Assembly (NCBI RefSeq): GCF_000966195.1
Contig: NZ_LAHL01000009.1
Coordinates: 276,972 to 340,971, forward strand
Direction of reading: 5' to 3'
From: Domibacillus robiginosus
GTDB taxonomy: Bacteria > Bacillota > Bacilli > Bacillales > Domibacillaceae
Length of the DNA: 64,000 nt
Under the pieces are notes generated by a model. That model was not told the DNA's origin. It saw only the letters and a program-made list of their open reading frames with translations, and made no database searches. The position numbers and the translations under genes were made by a program. Positions 41,529-53,263 of this stretch are shown here, in pieces (position 1 is the stretch's first letter; every line of letters starts with the position of its first letter).

Positions 41529-42624
41529 ACTGAGCGTTTGTGATATATTTTGCTTTTAATTTATTGTGTTCTTCGAGTGTTTTCGAATAATATACATCTC
41601 CTGCCGGTGAAGCAAGGAAGTAAAAGAAGTCTGTTTGCTCTGGTGACAGCACGGCCTCCATCGAGTCAATTCCACTGTTGCCAATCGGACCGGGCGTTAA
41701 GCCTTTTACTTTGTACGTATTATATGGAGAATCCACCTCGAGGTCTGCGTATAGAACCCGGTCTTTATGCTCTCCTTTCGCATACAGCACTGTCGGATCT
41801 GTTTGCAGCGGCATATCAGCTTTCATTCGATTATAAAACACACTGGCAATTTTTTTCCGGTCTGTTTTGCCTGTTGCTTCTTCCTCTACCAGCGAAGAAA
41901 ATGTTAAGAATTGGTGAACGGTCATACCTGATGCTTGAATCTGTGCAGAATAACCCTGTATGACTTCGTCCATTTTGGCAATCATTTCTTCTGCAATCTC
42001 TTCAACCGGCTTTTCCGGATCCTCAACATCATATGTCGCCGGATACAAATATCCTTCAAGCGGATATCGGATTTTTTCACTCATCACTTCATTTGTTACA
42101 AGTGACGGATGATTTGTCATCATTTTATTGATAAAGGCTTCACTGTTTAGTACAGCCAGTACATCTTCTGCTTCCCGGTTTGTTTGAGCGGCAATCAGCT
42201 CCGCGATCTGAACCAGCTGATAGCCTTCCGGAATGGCTAAGCTGCCCTCTCCCAGTACTTTCCCTTCTTTTAAGGAGGCCATAATAGCGTCAGGGGTCAT
42301 AGAAGGCGACAACACATATTCTCCCGCCTGAAAATCACCTTCGCCTTTGTATTTTACATAGTACTTAAACAACATCGCATTTTTTACAATCCCTTTATCT
42401 TCCAGCATCTGCGAAATAGAAGACAGGCTTGATCCAAGCGGAATCGACACTTCTACTTTTTGATCATTTCCTGCATCAGCAGGACCTGATGCGCTCTGCC
42501 AGACATAGTAAGCCCCAGCCGCCAGTGCTGCTGCCAGCAGCAGAAGGACAAAAAACATTGTTAAAACCGCTCTTTTCAACCGCCTTTTACGTCCTGAAGG
42601 CGGCAGAAAAACATCATTCGACAT
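41527..42624 (-). CDS. mltG: Endolytic murein transglycosylase MltG
   Basis: MltG (365 aa) is a membrane-bound lytic transglycosylase that ends nascent glycan strands. A basic cytoplasmic tip (GRKRRLKRA), one helix (~19-42), a LysM-like domain, and the YceG catalytic domain with ASLVEEEATGKTDRKKIASVF type motif (catalytic Glu in VEEE) and LTPGPIGNSGIDSM. The ATG at 42624 has AAAGGGG upstream; the ORF extension to 42666 lacks one. Confidence 0.94.
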   Translation of the reverse strand: MSNDVFLPPSGRKRRLKRAVLTMFFVLLLLAAALAAGAYYVWQSASGPADAGNDQKVEVSIPLGSSLSSISQMLEDKGIVKNAMLFKYYVKYKGEGDFQAGEYVLSPSMTPDAIMASLKEGKVLGEGSLAIPEGYQLVQIAELIAAQTNREAEDVLAVLNSEAFINKMMTNHPSLVTNEVMSEKIRYPLEGYLYPATYDVEDPEKPVEEIAEEMIAKMDEVIQGYSAQIQASGMTVHQFLTFSSLVEEEATGKTDRKKIASVFYNRMKADMPLQTDPTVLYAKGEHKDRVLYADLEVDSPYNTYKVKGLTPGPIGNSGIDSMEAVLSPEQTDFFYFLASPAGDVYYSKTLEEHNKLKAKYITNAQ

Positions 42625-42722
42625 AAAAATCCCCTTTCGACACCATTTTCTTTTTATAGTATACAAGAATGATGCCTAAAAGAAAAAGAACAGGCGCTTA
42701 TTTTGCCGCCTGTTCCTGCTCA

Positions 42723-43010
42723 TTATTCTTGTTCTTCGTCATCAAGAAATGTATTAAGCATTTCTTCGATCATTTCCCACTCTTCATCTGATTCAATCGG
42801 CTGAAGCTCACCATCTTCGCCTTCATCACCTGGTGTGAAAGAAGAAGCGTGAATTTCAATTTCTTCATTGTCATCTTCTTCTGCACCTACCGGGAAATAA
42901 AGCACGTAGGATTTGTCAAATTCATCGTTGTGAAAAGTAAACAAAACTTCACAAAGCTGTTCATTACCGTTTTCGTCAATTACTGTGATTTGCTTTTCAC
43001 CATGTTCCAT
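42723..43010 (-). CDS. yrzB: DUF1292 domain protein YrzB
   Basis: A 95-aa very acidic protein of the DUF1292 family, found after ruvX in most Firmicutes. Core motif is [18 protein letters not shown], ending in a Glu/Asp-rich tail. Function unknown. GAGGTG precedes the ATG; 14 bp behind ruvX. Confidence 0.93.
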   Translation of the reverse strand: MEHGEKQITVIDENGNEQLCEVLFTFHNDEFDKSYVLYFPVGAEEDDNEEIEIHASSFTPGDEGEDGELQPIESDEEWEMIEEMLNTFLDDEEQE

Positions 43011-43024
43011 TAATGGTCACCTCA

Positions 43025-43441
43025 TCATTTTTGACTGTCGAGATATCCTTGTAGAATCATCACCGCAGCCATTTTATCAATTACTTTTTTTCTTTTTTTC
43101 CGGCTTACATCCGCATCAATAAGCACTCGTTCTGCTGCCATGGTTGTCAGCCGCTCATCCCAGAGTACAACCGGAAGGCCAAAGGAATCTTCTAAAAGAC
43201 CCGCAAACATCTTTGCAGCTTCTCCTCGTGGCCCTATTGTATTATTCATGTTTTTTGGAAAGCCGACAACAAATTTGCTCACTTCATGCTCCTGCACAAG
43301 CTCGCCGATCCGTTCAAGACCAAATTCGCCTGCCGCTTCATCAATCTTTATCGTTTCAATGCCTTGTGCTGTCCAGCCAAACGCATCGCTGATGGCAATG
43401 CCGATTGTTTTTGTGCCGGCGTCAAGGCCCATTGTTCTCAT
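43025..43441 (-). CDS. ruvX: RuvX/YqgF family Holliday-junction resolvase-like nuclease
   Basis: A 138-aa RNase H-fold protein. The YqgF family acts in pre-16S rRNA 5'-end processing and has resolvase-like nuclease activity. Seen: [15 protein letters not shown] at the start, [16 protein letters not shown], and [15 protein letters not shown] near the C-terminus. It overlaps ireB by 4 bp. Confidence 0.95.
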   Translation of the reverse strand: MRTMGLDAGTKTIGIAISDAFGWTAQGIETIKIDEAAGEFGLERIGELVQEHEVSKFVVGFPKNMNNTIGPRGEAAKMFAGLLEDSFGLPVVLWDERLTTMAAERVLIDADVSRKKRKKVIDKMAAVMILQGYLDSQK

Positions 43442-43713
43442 GATGTAGGTTCCTCCTGCTGTTCCTTCAGGTACGTTTTGACAAGTTCCTCAATAATTTC
43501 GTCCCGTTCAAGCCGGCGAATTAAATTCCTTGCATCATTGTGACGCGGAATATAAGCCGGGTCTCCGGAAAGCAAATAGCCGACAATTTGATTGATCGGA
43601 TTGTACCCTTTTTCTTCCAGCGCGCCATGAACTTTCAGCAGCACTTCTCTTACATTTTCCTCATACGGCTCTTCAGGAAAGTTGAACCGCATCGTCTTGT
43701 CAAAAGAACTCAC
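43438..43713 (-). CDS. ireB: IreB family regulatory phosphoprotein (YrzL)
   Basis: A 91-aa UPF0297 protein. In Enterococcus the homologue IreB is phosphorylated by the kinase IreK and affects cephalosporin resistance; a matching role here is inferred only. The block from [18 protein letters not shown] to [19 protein letters not shown] is highly conserved. The start is the GTG at 43713 ([11 protein letters not shown]), after GAGGTG. Order alaS-ireB-ruvX-yrzB is conserved in Firmicutes. Confidence 0.93.
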   Translation of the reverse strand: MSSFDKTMRFNFPEEPYEENVREVLLKVHGALEEKGYNPINQIVGYLLSGDPAYIPRHNDARNLIRRLERDEIIEELVKTYLKEQQEEPTS

Positions 43714-43793
43714 TGTCAGCACCTCACTTCAGGCGGATTCTTGATATCCGCTTCTGTACGATATGTTTCATTGTACAACAAATGACAACATAT

Positions 43794-46424
43794 TCAAATG
43801 GATTTAACCCAGTCTGCGGCAATTTGCAATGCTTCGTCAATTTTCGATGGGTCTTTTCCACCTGCCTGCGCCATATCTGGACGGCCGCCCCCGCCCCCGC
43901 CAAGACATCCGGCTACTTCTTTAACCAGTTTCCCAGCATGGAAGCCTTTTTGAGTTAAGTCGCCTGTAACAGCTGTCACAACATTTACTTTGCCGTCTGC
44001 TTCGGCAAGCAGTACAATCACACCTGGTGTAACTTTTTGTTTTAACTCATCTGCCATTGTACGAAGAGCATTCATATCAGCCGCCTGTACATTTGCTGCC
44101 AGAAGCTGCACGCCATTGACTGTTTGAATGTTATCCGTGAGGCTGCCTGCTTCTATGTTTGACAATTTCTTTGAAAGTGATTCATTTTCACGCTGCAGTT
44201 CGCGCATTTCTGCCTGCAGGCTCTCTGCTTTTGTTAGAATATCTTTCGGATTGGATTTGAGCTTCGCTGCTGCTTCTTTTAAAATGGCTGCCTGCTCATT
44301 CAAGAAGCGGAATGCACCTTCACCTGTCACGGCTTCAATCCGACGGGTTCCTGCACCGATGCCGCTCTCAGATAAAACTTTAAACAAACCGATTTCCGCT
44401 GTATTCACAACATGGCATCCGCCGCAAAGCTCAAGGCTGTAATCGCCAACTGAAACAACCCGGACAATATCGCCGTATTTCTCGCCGAACAGGGCCATTG
44501 CTCCCATCGCTTTTGCTTCTGCAATCGGCTTAAATGCTGTTTCCACTGCGATGCCCTGCCAGATCTTTTCATTTACGATCGTTTCAACCTGAGCAATCTC
44601 ATCTGCTGTTACCTGTCCGAAATGAGAAAAGTCAAAACGAAGGCGGTCTGTTTCAACAAGAGAACCCGCCTGGTTTACATGCGCGCCAAGCACATCTTTT
44701 AATGCCTGGTGCATTAAGTGTGTAGCTGTATGATTTTTAATAATTTTACCGCGTGACAACACATCCACCTTTGCCGTAACAGCACTGCCGACTGACAATG
44801 TTCCGCTTTCAACCACTGCATTGTGTATGTTTTGGCCGTTTGGCGCTTTTTGAACGTCTTTTACTATGATGCGCACTGTTTCCGATTCTATAATTCCTTT
44901 ATCGGCAATTTGACCGCCGCTTTCCGCATAAAACGGTGTTTCTTTTAAAATAAATTGAATTTCTTCGCCTTCATGGACTTCATCAGTCAGGTCGCCGTCC
45001 TTTATCAAAACCGCTACTGTAGTCTCTACAGTCAGCCGGTCATATGTGAAGGTACTTTCCTCTTTCACAGACGACAGCACGCCACCCTGCACCTGCATAG
45101 AATCAGTATCCTGGCGGGCGGCACGGGCACGTTCACGCTGCTGCTGCATCTCACGCTCAAAACCATCATGGTCTGCTTTCATGCCTTCTTCTTCAGCATA
45201 TTCTTCCGTCAGCTCAACGGGGAAGCCATACGTATCGTACAAACGGAACACATCTGCGCCGTCAATTGTATCGGAACCTGCTGCTTTTGCTTTTTGGATA
45301 ACAGATGAAAGAATTGCCAGTCCTTCATTTAGCGTTTCATGGAAACGCTCTTCTTCGTTTTTAATGACTTTTTGAATGAATGCCGTTTTTTCTGTTACCT
45401 CCGGATAATAATCATTCATCACCTCACCAACAACCGGTACAAGCTCGTACATAAATGGACGATTGATACCAATTTGTTTTGCATAGCGTACAGCACGGCG
45501 AAGCAGACGGCGAAGTACGTAGCCGCGGCCTTCGTTTGAAGGCAATGCTCCGTCGCCAATCGCAAATGCTACAGTCCGGATATGGTCAGCAATCACTTTA
45601 AATGCTGTGTCTTTCTCAGCATCTACTCCATATTGTTCACCTGAAATCCGCTCTGTTTCGCGAATGATCGGCATAAAAAGATCCGTATCAAAGTTAGTCG
45701 GCACATTTTGGACAACAGAAGCCATCCGCTCAAGACCCATACCTGTATCAATATTTTTCTTTGGAAGCGGCGTATACGTGCCATCCGGATTATGGTTAAA
45801 TTCAGAGAATACAAGATTCCATACTTCTAAATAACGGTCATTTTCACCGCCGGGATAAAGTTCTGGATCGTTTTCATCATCTCCATATTCGGCGCCACGG
45901 TCATAAAAGATTTCCGTATTTGGACCGGATGGACCTTCACCGATATCCCAGAAATTCCCCTCCAAACGAATAATCCGTTCATCGGGCACACCCACTTCAT
46001 TTTTCCAAATAAGATACGCTTCCTCATCTTCTGGATGAATCGTAACAGACAGTTTTTCTGGATCAAAACCGATCCATTTTTTATCCGTCAGAAATTCCCA
46101 CGCCCAGTGAATCGCTTCCGTTTTAAAATATTCACCGATTGAGAAGTTTCCGAGCATTTCAAAAAATGTGTGGTGACGCGCTGTTTTACCGACATTTTCA
46201 ATATCATTTGTGCGGATGGATTTTTGCGCGTTCGTAATACGTGGATTGTCTGGAATAATACGTCCATCGAAGTATTTTTTTAATGTCGCTACCCCGCTGT
46301 TAATCCAGAGCAAGCTTGCATCATCAATCGGTACAAGCGGTGCACTTGGCTCAACACGGTGCCCTTTTTCCTGGAAAAAGTCTAAATAGAGGCGGCGAAT
46401 CTCCGCTCCAGTTAATGTTTTCAT
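43794..46424 (-). CDS. alaS: Alanyl-tRNA synthetase
   Basis: AlaS (876 aa) charges tRNA-Ala. Class II catalytic core (1-~450: [12 protein letters not shown] region, [15 protein letters not shown] motif 2, [10 protein letters not shown] motif 3), then the editing domain with [11 protein letters not shown] and CGGCHV zinc ligands, and the C-terminal glycine-rich DHHA1 domain ([15 protein letters not shown]). The ATG at 46424 has AAGGAGG upstream; 20 extra upstream codons are open but lack such a site. Expression is under a T-box. Confidence 0.98.
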   Translation of the reverse strand: MKTLTGAEIRRLYLDFFQEKGHRVEPSAPLVPIDDASLLWINSGVATLKKYFDGRIIPDNPRITNAQKSIRTNDIENVGKTARHHTFFEMLGNFSIGEYFKTEAIHWAWEFLTDKKWIGFDPEKLSVTIHPEDEEAYLIWKNEVGVPDERIIRLEGNFWDIGEGPSGPNTEIFYDRGAEYGDDENDPELYPGGENDRYLEVWNLVFSEFNHNPDGTYTPLPKKNIDTGMGLERMASVVQNVPTNFDTDLFMPIIRETERISGEQYGVDAEKDTAFKVIADHIRTVAFAIGDGALPSNEGRGYVLRRLLRRAVRYAKQIGINRPFMYELVPVVGEVMNDYYPEVTEKTAFIQKVIKNEEERFHETLNEGLAILSSVIQKAKAAGSDTIDGADVFRLYDTYGFPVELTEEYAEEEGMKADHDGFEREMQQQRERARAARQDTDSMQVQGGVLSSVKEESTFTYDRLTVETTVAVLIKDGDLTDEVHEGEEIQFILKETPFYAESGGQIADKGIIESETVRIIVKDVQKAPNGQNIHNAVVESGTLSVGSAVTAKVDVLSRGKIIKNHTATHLMHQALKDVLGAHVNQAGSLVETDRLRFDFSHFGQVTADEIAQVETIVNEKIWQGIAVETAFKPIAEAKAMGAMALFGEKYGDIVRVVSVGDYSLELCGGCHVVNTAEIGLFKVLSESGIGAGTRRIEAVTGEGAFRFLNEQAAILKEAAAKLKSNPKDILTKAESLQAEMRELQRENESLSKKLSNIEAGSLTDNIQTVNGVQLLAANVQAADMNALRTMADELKQKVTPGVIVLLAEADGKVNVVTAVTGDLTQKGFHAGKLVKEVAGCLGGGGGGRPDMAQAGGKDPSKIDEALQIAADWVKSI

Positions 46425-46464
46425 GATTAAAATCCTCCTTATCGTATGTATGCAACCGAAAAAA

Positions 46465-46712
46465 GACAGCAAAAAAAGCCCCATCCCCTAACAGGGACGA
46501 AGCTTGTTCGCGGTACCACCCTGATTGCTAATTTCATAAAAGAAATCGGCCTCTCAAAACGCCTTAACGCGGCATACGGCAGTGTTTGCTGCACTCAGGA
46601 CCCAGCTTTCCATCATTCTTCATCCGAAATATTTCTCAGCCATGAATATTTCTCTCTTTGGATGGGCTATGATGTACTCCTGTCCTTCTTCGATTTGTCA
46701 CAATTCATATAC
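46465..46712 (-). promoter_or_regulatory. T-box riboswitch controlling alaS
   Basis: Senses uncharged tRNA-Ala. On the minus strand the T-box core AGGGTGGTACCGCG lies at ~46509-46523 and is followed by a terminator hairpin and T-run (46465-46500). Upstream is a long stem-I region; GCT at 46604-46606, close to the end of stem I, is a plausible alanine specifier. This explains the gap between alaS and its promoter. Confidence 0.9.
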
Positions 46713-46716
46713 CCGA

Positions 46717-46745
46717 ATTATAAAAAGGAATAGGACATTTGTCAA
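46717..46745 (-). promoter_or_regulatory. SigA promoter of alaS
   Basis: Perfect TTGACA (46740-46745), 17-bp spacer and perfect TATAAT (46717-46722) on the minus strand, right before the T-box leader. Confidence 0.93.
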
Positions 46746-46749
46746 TGAC

Positions 46750-46914
46750 TCAAGACCAGTCATCAATTTGAACGAGTGTCCCATCTTCTTCTACCTGGTG
46801 AATCACAAGGCCGCCTTCAAGCTCAGACATTTCTACACAGCAGTCATGACAGTAATAATGATCAGAACCGATACGACCTACTTCCCGGCTTCCACAGTTC
46901 GGACATGATTGCAC
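46750..46914 (-). CDS. Small zinc-ribbon protein
   Basis: A 54-aa protein with two CxxC-type pairs (SCPNCGS and YYCHDCCVE), a compact zinc ribbon, followed by an acidic tail. GTG at 46914 (VQSCPNCG) lies six bases after GGAGGG; the ORF continues to 46938 without a site. It lies between recD2 and the alaS promoter on the same strand. I do not recognise a named family; a role in RNA or protein binding is only a guess. Confidence 0.75.
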   Translation of the reverse strand: MQSCPNCGSREVGRIGSDHYYCHDCCVEMSELEGGLVIHQVEEDGTLVQIDDWS

Positions 46915-46962
46915 GATGATCCCTCCTGTTTTTGCCATCAGTATGTCCGCAAAAACAGATTC

Positions 46963-49329
46963 TTATACCACCATAAAGTCAAATGGAGTAACGTTTTCCA
47001 TACCGATCATCGGATCAATCGACATCCATGTATCTTCTGTCAGCTCTCCCGCACCTTTATCGAGTGTTTCTTTCCCGGAAAGACGCTCTGCAAGACCTGT
47101 TTTCCGTACCAGGTCATCGTTACGGGCAATGCCGATTCGAAACGCTTCCTCCTCGCCACACAAGATTAAAAACTGACGACTTCTTGTAATGGCGGTGTAC
47201 AGCAGGTTTCGGCGCAGCATGCGATAATAGCTTTTAACGACCGGTAATATGACAATTGGAAATTCACTTCCCTGCGATTTATGGATCGAACAGCAAAACG
47301 CATGTGTAATTTGATTTAAATCATTGCGTGTATAGGTTACTTCATTGCCTTCGTATGAAACAATAACCATGTCTTCTTTTTCTGTGTTTTCCTTGGCATA
47401 AAAGATAGACACAATCTCGCCAATGTCACCATTGAATACATTTTGTTCCGGCTGGTTGACAAGCTGCAGCACCTTGTCGCCAATTCGATAGGTAACGGGG
47501 CCAAACGCGAGTTCCTTCCGCCGGCCATCTTCATTCGGATTCAGCACCTGCTGCAAAACCTCATTTAATTTATCGATTCCGGCAGGTCCTTTGTACATAG
47601 GTGCCAGCACTTGAATATCGCGCGGCTCATATCCTTTTCCCGCCGCATTTTTGACGACTTTCTCAATCGCATCAGCAATTTGTCCGGTTCCACAGCGGAT
47701 AAAGGAGCGGTCTTTCTGTGGATTTGTCAGCGTATCTGGGACCACGCCGTCTTTTATGCTGTGCGCCAGGCTGATGATGGAAGAGCCTTCTTCCTGGCGA
47801 TAGATATCAGTCAGCCGCACGGATGGAATCGCGCCGGATGCCAGCATGTCTTTTAACACCTGGCCCGGCCCAACTGATGGCAGCTGATCTTCATCCCCTA
47901 CCAATATTACCTGCATATCATCCGGCACCGCTTTAAACAGCTGATGGGCGAGCCATATATCTACCATTGATGTTTCATCTACAATAAGAAGACGTCCTCC
48001 AATTGCATTGCCTTCTTCTTCTGGATCTTCCTGTCCGTTAAATCCAAGAAGTCGGTGGATGGTCACAGCAGGAAGACCGGTAGATTCCATCATTCGCTTT
48101 GCTGCGCGGCCTGTCGGTGCACAAAGCTTAATGGGGAAAGGATTGTCTTTATCGTATGTTTTTGAGTCCAGAGATAAGCCATGAAGTTCACCATACAACT
48201 CTACTATCCCTTTAATGACTGTTGTTTTTCCCGTTCCAGGACCGCCAGTTAAAATCATGACCGGTGAGGTGAGAGCGGTTTGAATGGCTTCCTTTTGAGA
48301 GGGTGCATAGGAAATGCCTGTCCGGTCTTCGAGTTCACCGAGCGCAAGCAAAAACTCCGACTCAGGAAACGAGTGAGACTCCTGCTTCATTATCCGCTGC
48401 ACATTTGTGACCATCCCTTTTTCTGAAAAATAAAGAGACGGCATATAAACCCGCTGCTCTTCTCCCGCCACCTTGCCTTCTTCCTCAAGCTCAATCAGCC
48501 GTTTGGCAATCGCTTCAAATTCAGCTGTGCCGTTTGCACTTTTATCAAGCAGCTCCTTAACGTTTTTCAACAGATCTTCCGCTTCTATATAGCAGTGTCC
48601 ATCTTGAAGACACTGCTGTTCAAGTGAGTATAAAATGGCCGCCTTCAACCGGTCAGGATGCCCTCCACTAATGCCAATTTGAGCACCAATTTCATCGGCC
48701 CGGATAAAACCGATCCCTTCAATGTCTTCTACGAGCCGATATGGATTTTCCTGAATGGCGTTTAATGACTCCTCATAGTACATTTGGTAAATTTTCATGG
48801 ACAGCTGCGGGCCAAAGCCGAATTCATTCAATGCAACCATGATTTGCTCGAGTCCTTGATGCTTCATCAGCGTATCGTATAACACTTCTGCTTTTTCAGC
48901 CGGCAAACGCGGAACCTGCTGCAGGCAGCTTTTGTCCGCAATAATTTTAGATATAGCCTGCTCCCCCAGCGTCTCCACAATCGACTCGGCCGTTTTTTTG
49001 CCGATGCCTTTAAACAAGTCCCCAGATAAATAAGCCACAAGCCCCTGCTTCGTCTGCGGCATTTCTTTTTGGGCAGTGCGGGCAATAAACTGCCGGCCAA
49101 ACTTCGGATGGTCTTTGAAGTGGCCGCGAAATTCGTACATTTCATGCTCATGAACCGCAGGAAAGTACCCGGTTACTACTGCTTCTTTTTCATCGTATGT
49201 GCCATCCGTTTCAGCCACGCGGACGCGAAGAACAGTATAAAAGTTTTCGTTATTCCGAAAAATCGTCACGATATGCCGGCCTTTTAAAAACTGCTCTCCT
49301 TCTGTAAATAAATCCCGTTTTTCCTGCAC
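46963..49329 (-). CDS. recD2: ATP-dependent RecD2 5'-3' DNA helicase
   Basis: RecD2 (788 aa; YrrC) is a superfamily 1B helicase that works without RecBC and supports fork progression and mismatch repair. An N-terminal OB/helix-hairpin-helix region (LFKGIGKKTAESIVE) precedes the motor with Walker A LTGGPGTGKTTV, Walker B LLIVDETSMVD and the C-terminal motif HKSQGSEF ... YTAITRSR. Probable start is GTG 49329 after AAAGAGG; another GTG at 49341 lies inside that site. Confidence 0.95.
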   Translation of the reverse strand: MQEKRDLFTEGEQFLKGRHIVTIFRNNENFYTVLRVRVAETDGTYDEKEAVVTGYFPAVHEHEMYEFRGHFKDHPKFGRQFIARTAQKEMPQTKQGLVAYLSGDLFKGIGKKTAESIVETLGEQAISKIIADKSCLQQVPRLPAEKAEVLYDTLMKHQGLEQIMVALNEFGFGPQLSMKIYQMYYEESLNAIQENPYRLVEDIEGIGFIRADEIGAQIGISGGHPDRLKAAILYSLEQQCLQDGHCYIEAEDLLKNVKELLDKSANGTAEFEAIAKRLIELEEEGKVAGEEQRVYMPSLYFSEKGMVTNVQRIMKQESHSFPESEFLLALGELEDRTGISYAPSQKEAIQTALTSPVMILTGGPGTGKTTVIKGIVELYGELHGLSLDSKTYDKDNPFPIKLCAPTGRAAKRMMESTGLPAVTIHRLLGFNGQEDPEEEGNAIGGRLLIVDETSMVDIWLAHQLFKAVPDDMQVILVGDEDQLPSVGPGQVLKDMLASGAIPSVRLTDIYRQEEGSSIISLAHSIKDGVVPDTLTNPQKDRSFIRCGTGQIADAIEKVVKNAAGKGYEPRDIQVLAPMYKGPAGIDKLNEVLQQVLNPNEDGRRKELAFGPVTYRIGDKVLQLVNQPEQNVFNGDIGEIVSIFYAKENTEKEDMVIVSYEGNEVTYTRNDLNQITHAFCCSIHKSQGSEFPIVILPVVKSYYRMLRRNLLYTAITRSRQFLILCGEEEAFRIGIARNDDLVRKTGLAERLSGKETLDKGAGELTEDTWMSIDPMIGMENVTPFDFMVV

Positions 49330-49347
49330 GGTGCTGACCACCTCTTT

Positions 49348-50004
49348 TTATTCCGTTTTTTCCAGCATTTTTTTCCCGTAGCCCGCCAGCATATGGTCCG
49401 GCTGAATCTCTAACGCCCGATCAAAAAACTCGGCTGCTTTTTCGGCTTCTTCATAATGGCCTGCATATAAAACACCAAGATTATAAAAAGCATCGGCATG
49501 ATCCGGGTCCTGTTTTACGACTTGCTGCAGATTTTTTTCCGCTTCTTCGTATTGCTCTGTTTTCGCAAGTGCCAGCGCAAACTGAAAACGCGCTTCGACA
49601 TCTTCTCCGTCCAGCTCTACTGCACGCATTAAATAGGGCAGCGCCATAACGGTTTGATCTAAATATAAAAAAGACAGGCCCAGCATAAAGTAAGCATCCG
49701 CTTCCTCCATTCCACTCCGAATTGCTCTCTCAAAACGCTGTGCTGCTTCTTCAAAACGCTCATTTGTAAAACAAAAAGAGCCAAGTGCATATTGGGCTGC
49801 ACTCGAATCAGGAGCGACTTCAACCGCTTTTTGATAAAATTTCAACGCCCGTTCCGCATCGTTCATTTCTGCCAGCACGTGGCCGAAATTAATATAAGCA
49901 GCCGGATCTTCTGGCTTTTCTTCAATTTGCTCGGTAAAAAGCTTTAGTGCTTCCTCCCATTTTCCTTCCTGCAACAATTCAATACCCTGCTGATTTTTAT
50001 CCAT
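49348..50004 (-). CDS. yrrB: TPR repeat protein YrrB
   Basis: A 218-aa protein made of five to six tetratricopeptide repeats, e.g. AYINFGHVLAEMNDAERALKFY and AFYNLGVLYAGHYEEAEKAA (each cut). TPR arrays bind other proteins. It sits between mnmA and recD2 as in B. subtilis; partner unknown. Confidence 0.92.
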   Translation of the reverse strand: MDKNQQGIELLQEGKWEEALKLFTEQIEEKPEDPAAYINFGHVLAEMNDAERALKFYQKAVEVAPDSSAAQYALGSFCFTNERFEEAAQRFERAIRSGMEEADAYFMLGLSFLYLDQTVMALPYLMRAVELDGEDVEARFQFALALAKTEQYEEAEKNLQQVVKQDPDHADAFYNLGVLYAGHYEEAEKAAEFFDRALEIQPDHMLAGYGKKMLEKTE

Positions 50005-50073
50005 ATGAAGCCTCCCATTTTTTCTTTATTATAACAAAGAAAACCGCTCCACGTAGAGAGGAGCGGACTGCAT

Positions 50074-51201
<1,128 letters not shown>

Positions 51202-52335
51202 CTATTGAAGCCGCCTCGCGATTTTCGCGGTTTCTAGCGCGGCTTGTTCAATTTGTTTCATTGTATTGTTAAACCCAAAGCTGAATCGGATTGATGAGCG
51301 AAGTTTAGGTGAATCCTCTCCAAACATGGCCGTCAACACATGCGACGGCTCAATCGAACCGGCTGTACAAGCTGACCCGCTTGATGCTGCAATACCGGCC
51401 ATATCGAGGTTCACTAAAAATGCTTCTACATCTGTTTTGGGAAAAAATAAGTTTAGCACATGCGGAAGCGATTGTTCAACTTTACTGTTTACAACAAACG
51501 AAACCCCCTGCTCGGCAAGTGTTTCGATAAAACGCTGTTTCATTTCCAGGTAACGGACTGCTCGCTCTTCCCGCGTTTTCTCTGCGATTTCAGCCGCTTT
51601 CGCCATACCAGCAATGGCCGCTGTGTTTTCTGTTCCTGCACGGCGTTTCCGTTCCTGTTCACCTCCGTACAAAAGCGGAGCAATAACAGTGCCCGGTTTG
51701 ATGTAAAGAGCGCCAATCCCTTTTGGTCCGTTGATTTTGTGCCCTGATACGGCGAGAAAATCAACGTTTAACTTTTTTACATCAATGGGTAAAATGCCAT
51801 ATGCCTGTACCGCATCTGTGTGAAAAAGAGCAGGGTGGCCGGCAAGTAAGCGGCCGATCTCCTCAATCGGCTGGACCGCCCCTGTTTCGTTATTACCGTA
51901 CATAACAGAAACAAGAATGGTGTCGTCGCGCAGAGCCGCTTCTACTGCCGAAACCGATATTACGCCCGCTTCATTTACGGGTAAATATGTTACATCAAAG
52001 CCTTCTTTTTCAAGCTCCTCGCATGCATGCAAAACCGCGTGATGTTCAATAACGGTTGTAATAATGTGACCCGCCCCTTTAGCACGTGCTGTACCAAAAA
52101 TGGCCATATTGTCTGCTTCTGTGCCGCTTCCTGTAAAAATGATATCATTAAATCCAGCTCGAATGGTGCCAGCAATAACCGTTCTTGCTTCATCGACTAC
52201 CCGGCGCGATTCCCGGCCAAACGAATGAATGCTAGATGGGTTTCCATAAGTCTCAGTTAAAATGCCTGCCATCACTGCGGCCGCTTCTGGATGAACCGGC
52301 GATGTCGCTGCATGATCTAAATAAATTCGCTCCAT
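51202..52335 (-). CDS. Cysteine desulfurase (YrvO type, partner of MnmA)
   Basis: A 377-aa PLP enzyme that removes sulfur from cysteine. PLP lysine in SGHKINGPKG, persulfide cysteine in ASSGSACTAGSIEPSH, and N-terminal IYLDHAATSP are present. The place between cymR and mnmA identifies it as the YrvO-like desulfurase that feeds tRNA 2-thiolation. Cotranscribed with the cysteine regulator gene cymR. Confidence 0.95.
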   Translation of the reverse strand: MERIYLDHAATSPVHPEAAAVMAGILTETYGNPSSIHSFGRESRRVVDEARTVIAGTIRAGFNDIIFTGSGTEADNMAIFGTARAKGAGHIITTVIEHHAVLHACEELEKEGFDVTYLPVNEAGVISVSAVEAALRDDTILVSVMYGNNETGAVQPIEEIGRLLAGHPALFHTDAVQAYGILPIDVKKLNVDFLAVSGHKINGPKGIGALYIKPGTVIAPLLYGGEQERKRRAGTENTAAIAGMAKAAEIAEKTREERAVRYLEMKQRFIETLAEQGVSFVVNSKVEQSLPHVLNLFFPKTDVEAFLVNLDMAGIAASSGSACTAGSIEPSHVLTAMFGEDSPKLRSSIRFSFGFNNTMKQIEQAALETAKIARRLQ

Positions 52336-52347
52336 ATTGACACCCCG

Positions 52348-52767
52348 TTAAATATAAAACATATATGCATCAGATTCACCAGTTACAGTGTGGTTTGCCA
52401 GGTCATCGAGTGTTGTATTCTCTAGCACACCCTTGATCGCTTCGCTAATCCGGATCCAAAGCTCCCGTTTAGCCGGTTCTTCTTCTTCAATTCCTTCAAC
52501 AAGCGTAATCGGTCCTTCCAGTACCCGGATAATATCACCTGCTGTAATGTCCTGCGGCTCGTGTCCCAATACATATCCGCCGTAAGCACCGCGGATACTG
52601 CGAACAAAACCTGCATTGCGAAGCGGCGCAATCAACTGCTCAAGGTAGTGTTCCGATAAATCATGAGCCCCGGCAATCACACGAAGGGAAGTCGGTCCTT
52701 CGCCGTGACGTTTGGCCAGTTCAATCATAATCGTCAGTCCGTATCTTCCTTTGGTTGAGATTCTCAT
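52348..52767 (-). CDS. cymR: Cysteine metabolism repressor CymR (Rrf2 family)
   Basis: CymR (139 aa) represses cysteine uptake and synthesis genes, in B. subtilis together with CysK. Rrf2 winged helix: MRISTKGRYGLTIMIELA, LSEHYLEQLIAPLRNAGFV and GAYGGYVLG. The three Fe-S cysteines of IscR-type Rrf2 proteins are absent, as expected for CymR. Last backbone gene of this operon; rarA diverges from it. Confidence 0.96.
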   Translation of the reverse strand: MRISTKGRYGLTIMIELAKRHGEGPTSLRVIAGAHDLSEHYLEQLIAPLRNAGFVRSIRGAYGGYVLGHEPQDITAGDIIRVLEGPITLVEGIEEEEPAKRELWIRISEAIKGVLENTTLDDLANHTVTGESDAYMFYI

Positions 52768-52895
52768 TTATTTGTGCCTCATTTCTTCTTTAATCCAATT
52801 ATCCGTATAGTATATCACTTTATAGGAACAAAAAACATGCCGGAATACTCGGGATATGATAAAGTGAATCTACCAAATGAGAAAGAGGGATTCAT

Positions 52896-53201
52896 ATGAA
52901 GCCGCTCGCCTACCGAATGAGACCGCGCACGATTGATGAGGTAGCCGGCCAGGAACACTTAACAGGTGAAGGCAGAATCATCAGGCGGATGACAGAAGCT
53001 AAAAAACTGTCTTCGATGATTTTATACGGCCCGCCGGGAACTGGCAAAACGTCGATTGCAAGTGCCATTGCAGGCACCACACAGTATGCGTTTCGCATGC
53101 TCAATGCCGTGACCAGCAACAAAAAAGATATGGAAATTATCGCAGCGGAAGCGAAAATGTCCGGAACTGTCATTTTGCTTTTAGATGAAGTACTTGTATA
53201 A
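52896..53201 (+). pseudogene. rarA: Chromosomal rarA (mgsA/yrvN), 5' fragment cut by insertion
   Basis: The first ~99 residues of the AAA+ ATPase RarA, a replication-fork and recombination protein. MKPLAYRMRP, GQEHL and Walker A GPPGTGKTSIA are intact, and AGAGGG precedes the ATG. The frame runs normally to the Walker B motif LLLDEV (gta at 53190-53192), then reads LV and stops. The expected continuation (H-R-L-D-K...) is not in the window. The protein lacks sensor, lid and C-terminal tetramer domains and should be inactive. Neighbourhood opposite cymR is the normal rarA locus. Confidence 0.95.
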
Positions 53202-53204
53202 CGG

Positions 53205-53231
53205 TATCTGGTTTAAATATGTTATCTGGTT
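53205..53231. repeat. Two direct repeats at the left end of the element
   Basis: TATCTGGTT occurs at 53205-53213 and 53223-53231, 18 bp apart, each followed by an A-rich TAAAT/CAAAA stretch. About 13 bp inside the junction; likely recombinase-binding repeats, an inference from position and from tyrosine-recombinase att sites. Confidence 0.6.
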
Positions 53232-53263
53232 CAAAATAACACGCTTATAAAGTATGCCCAGTT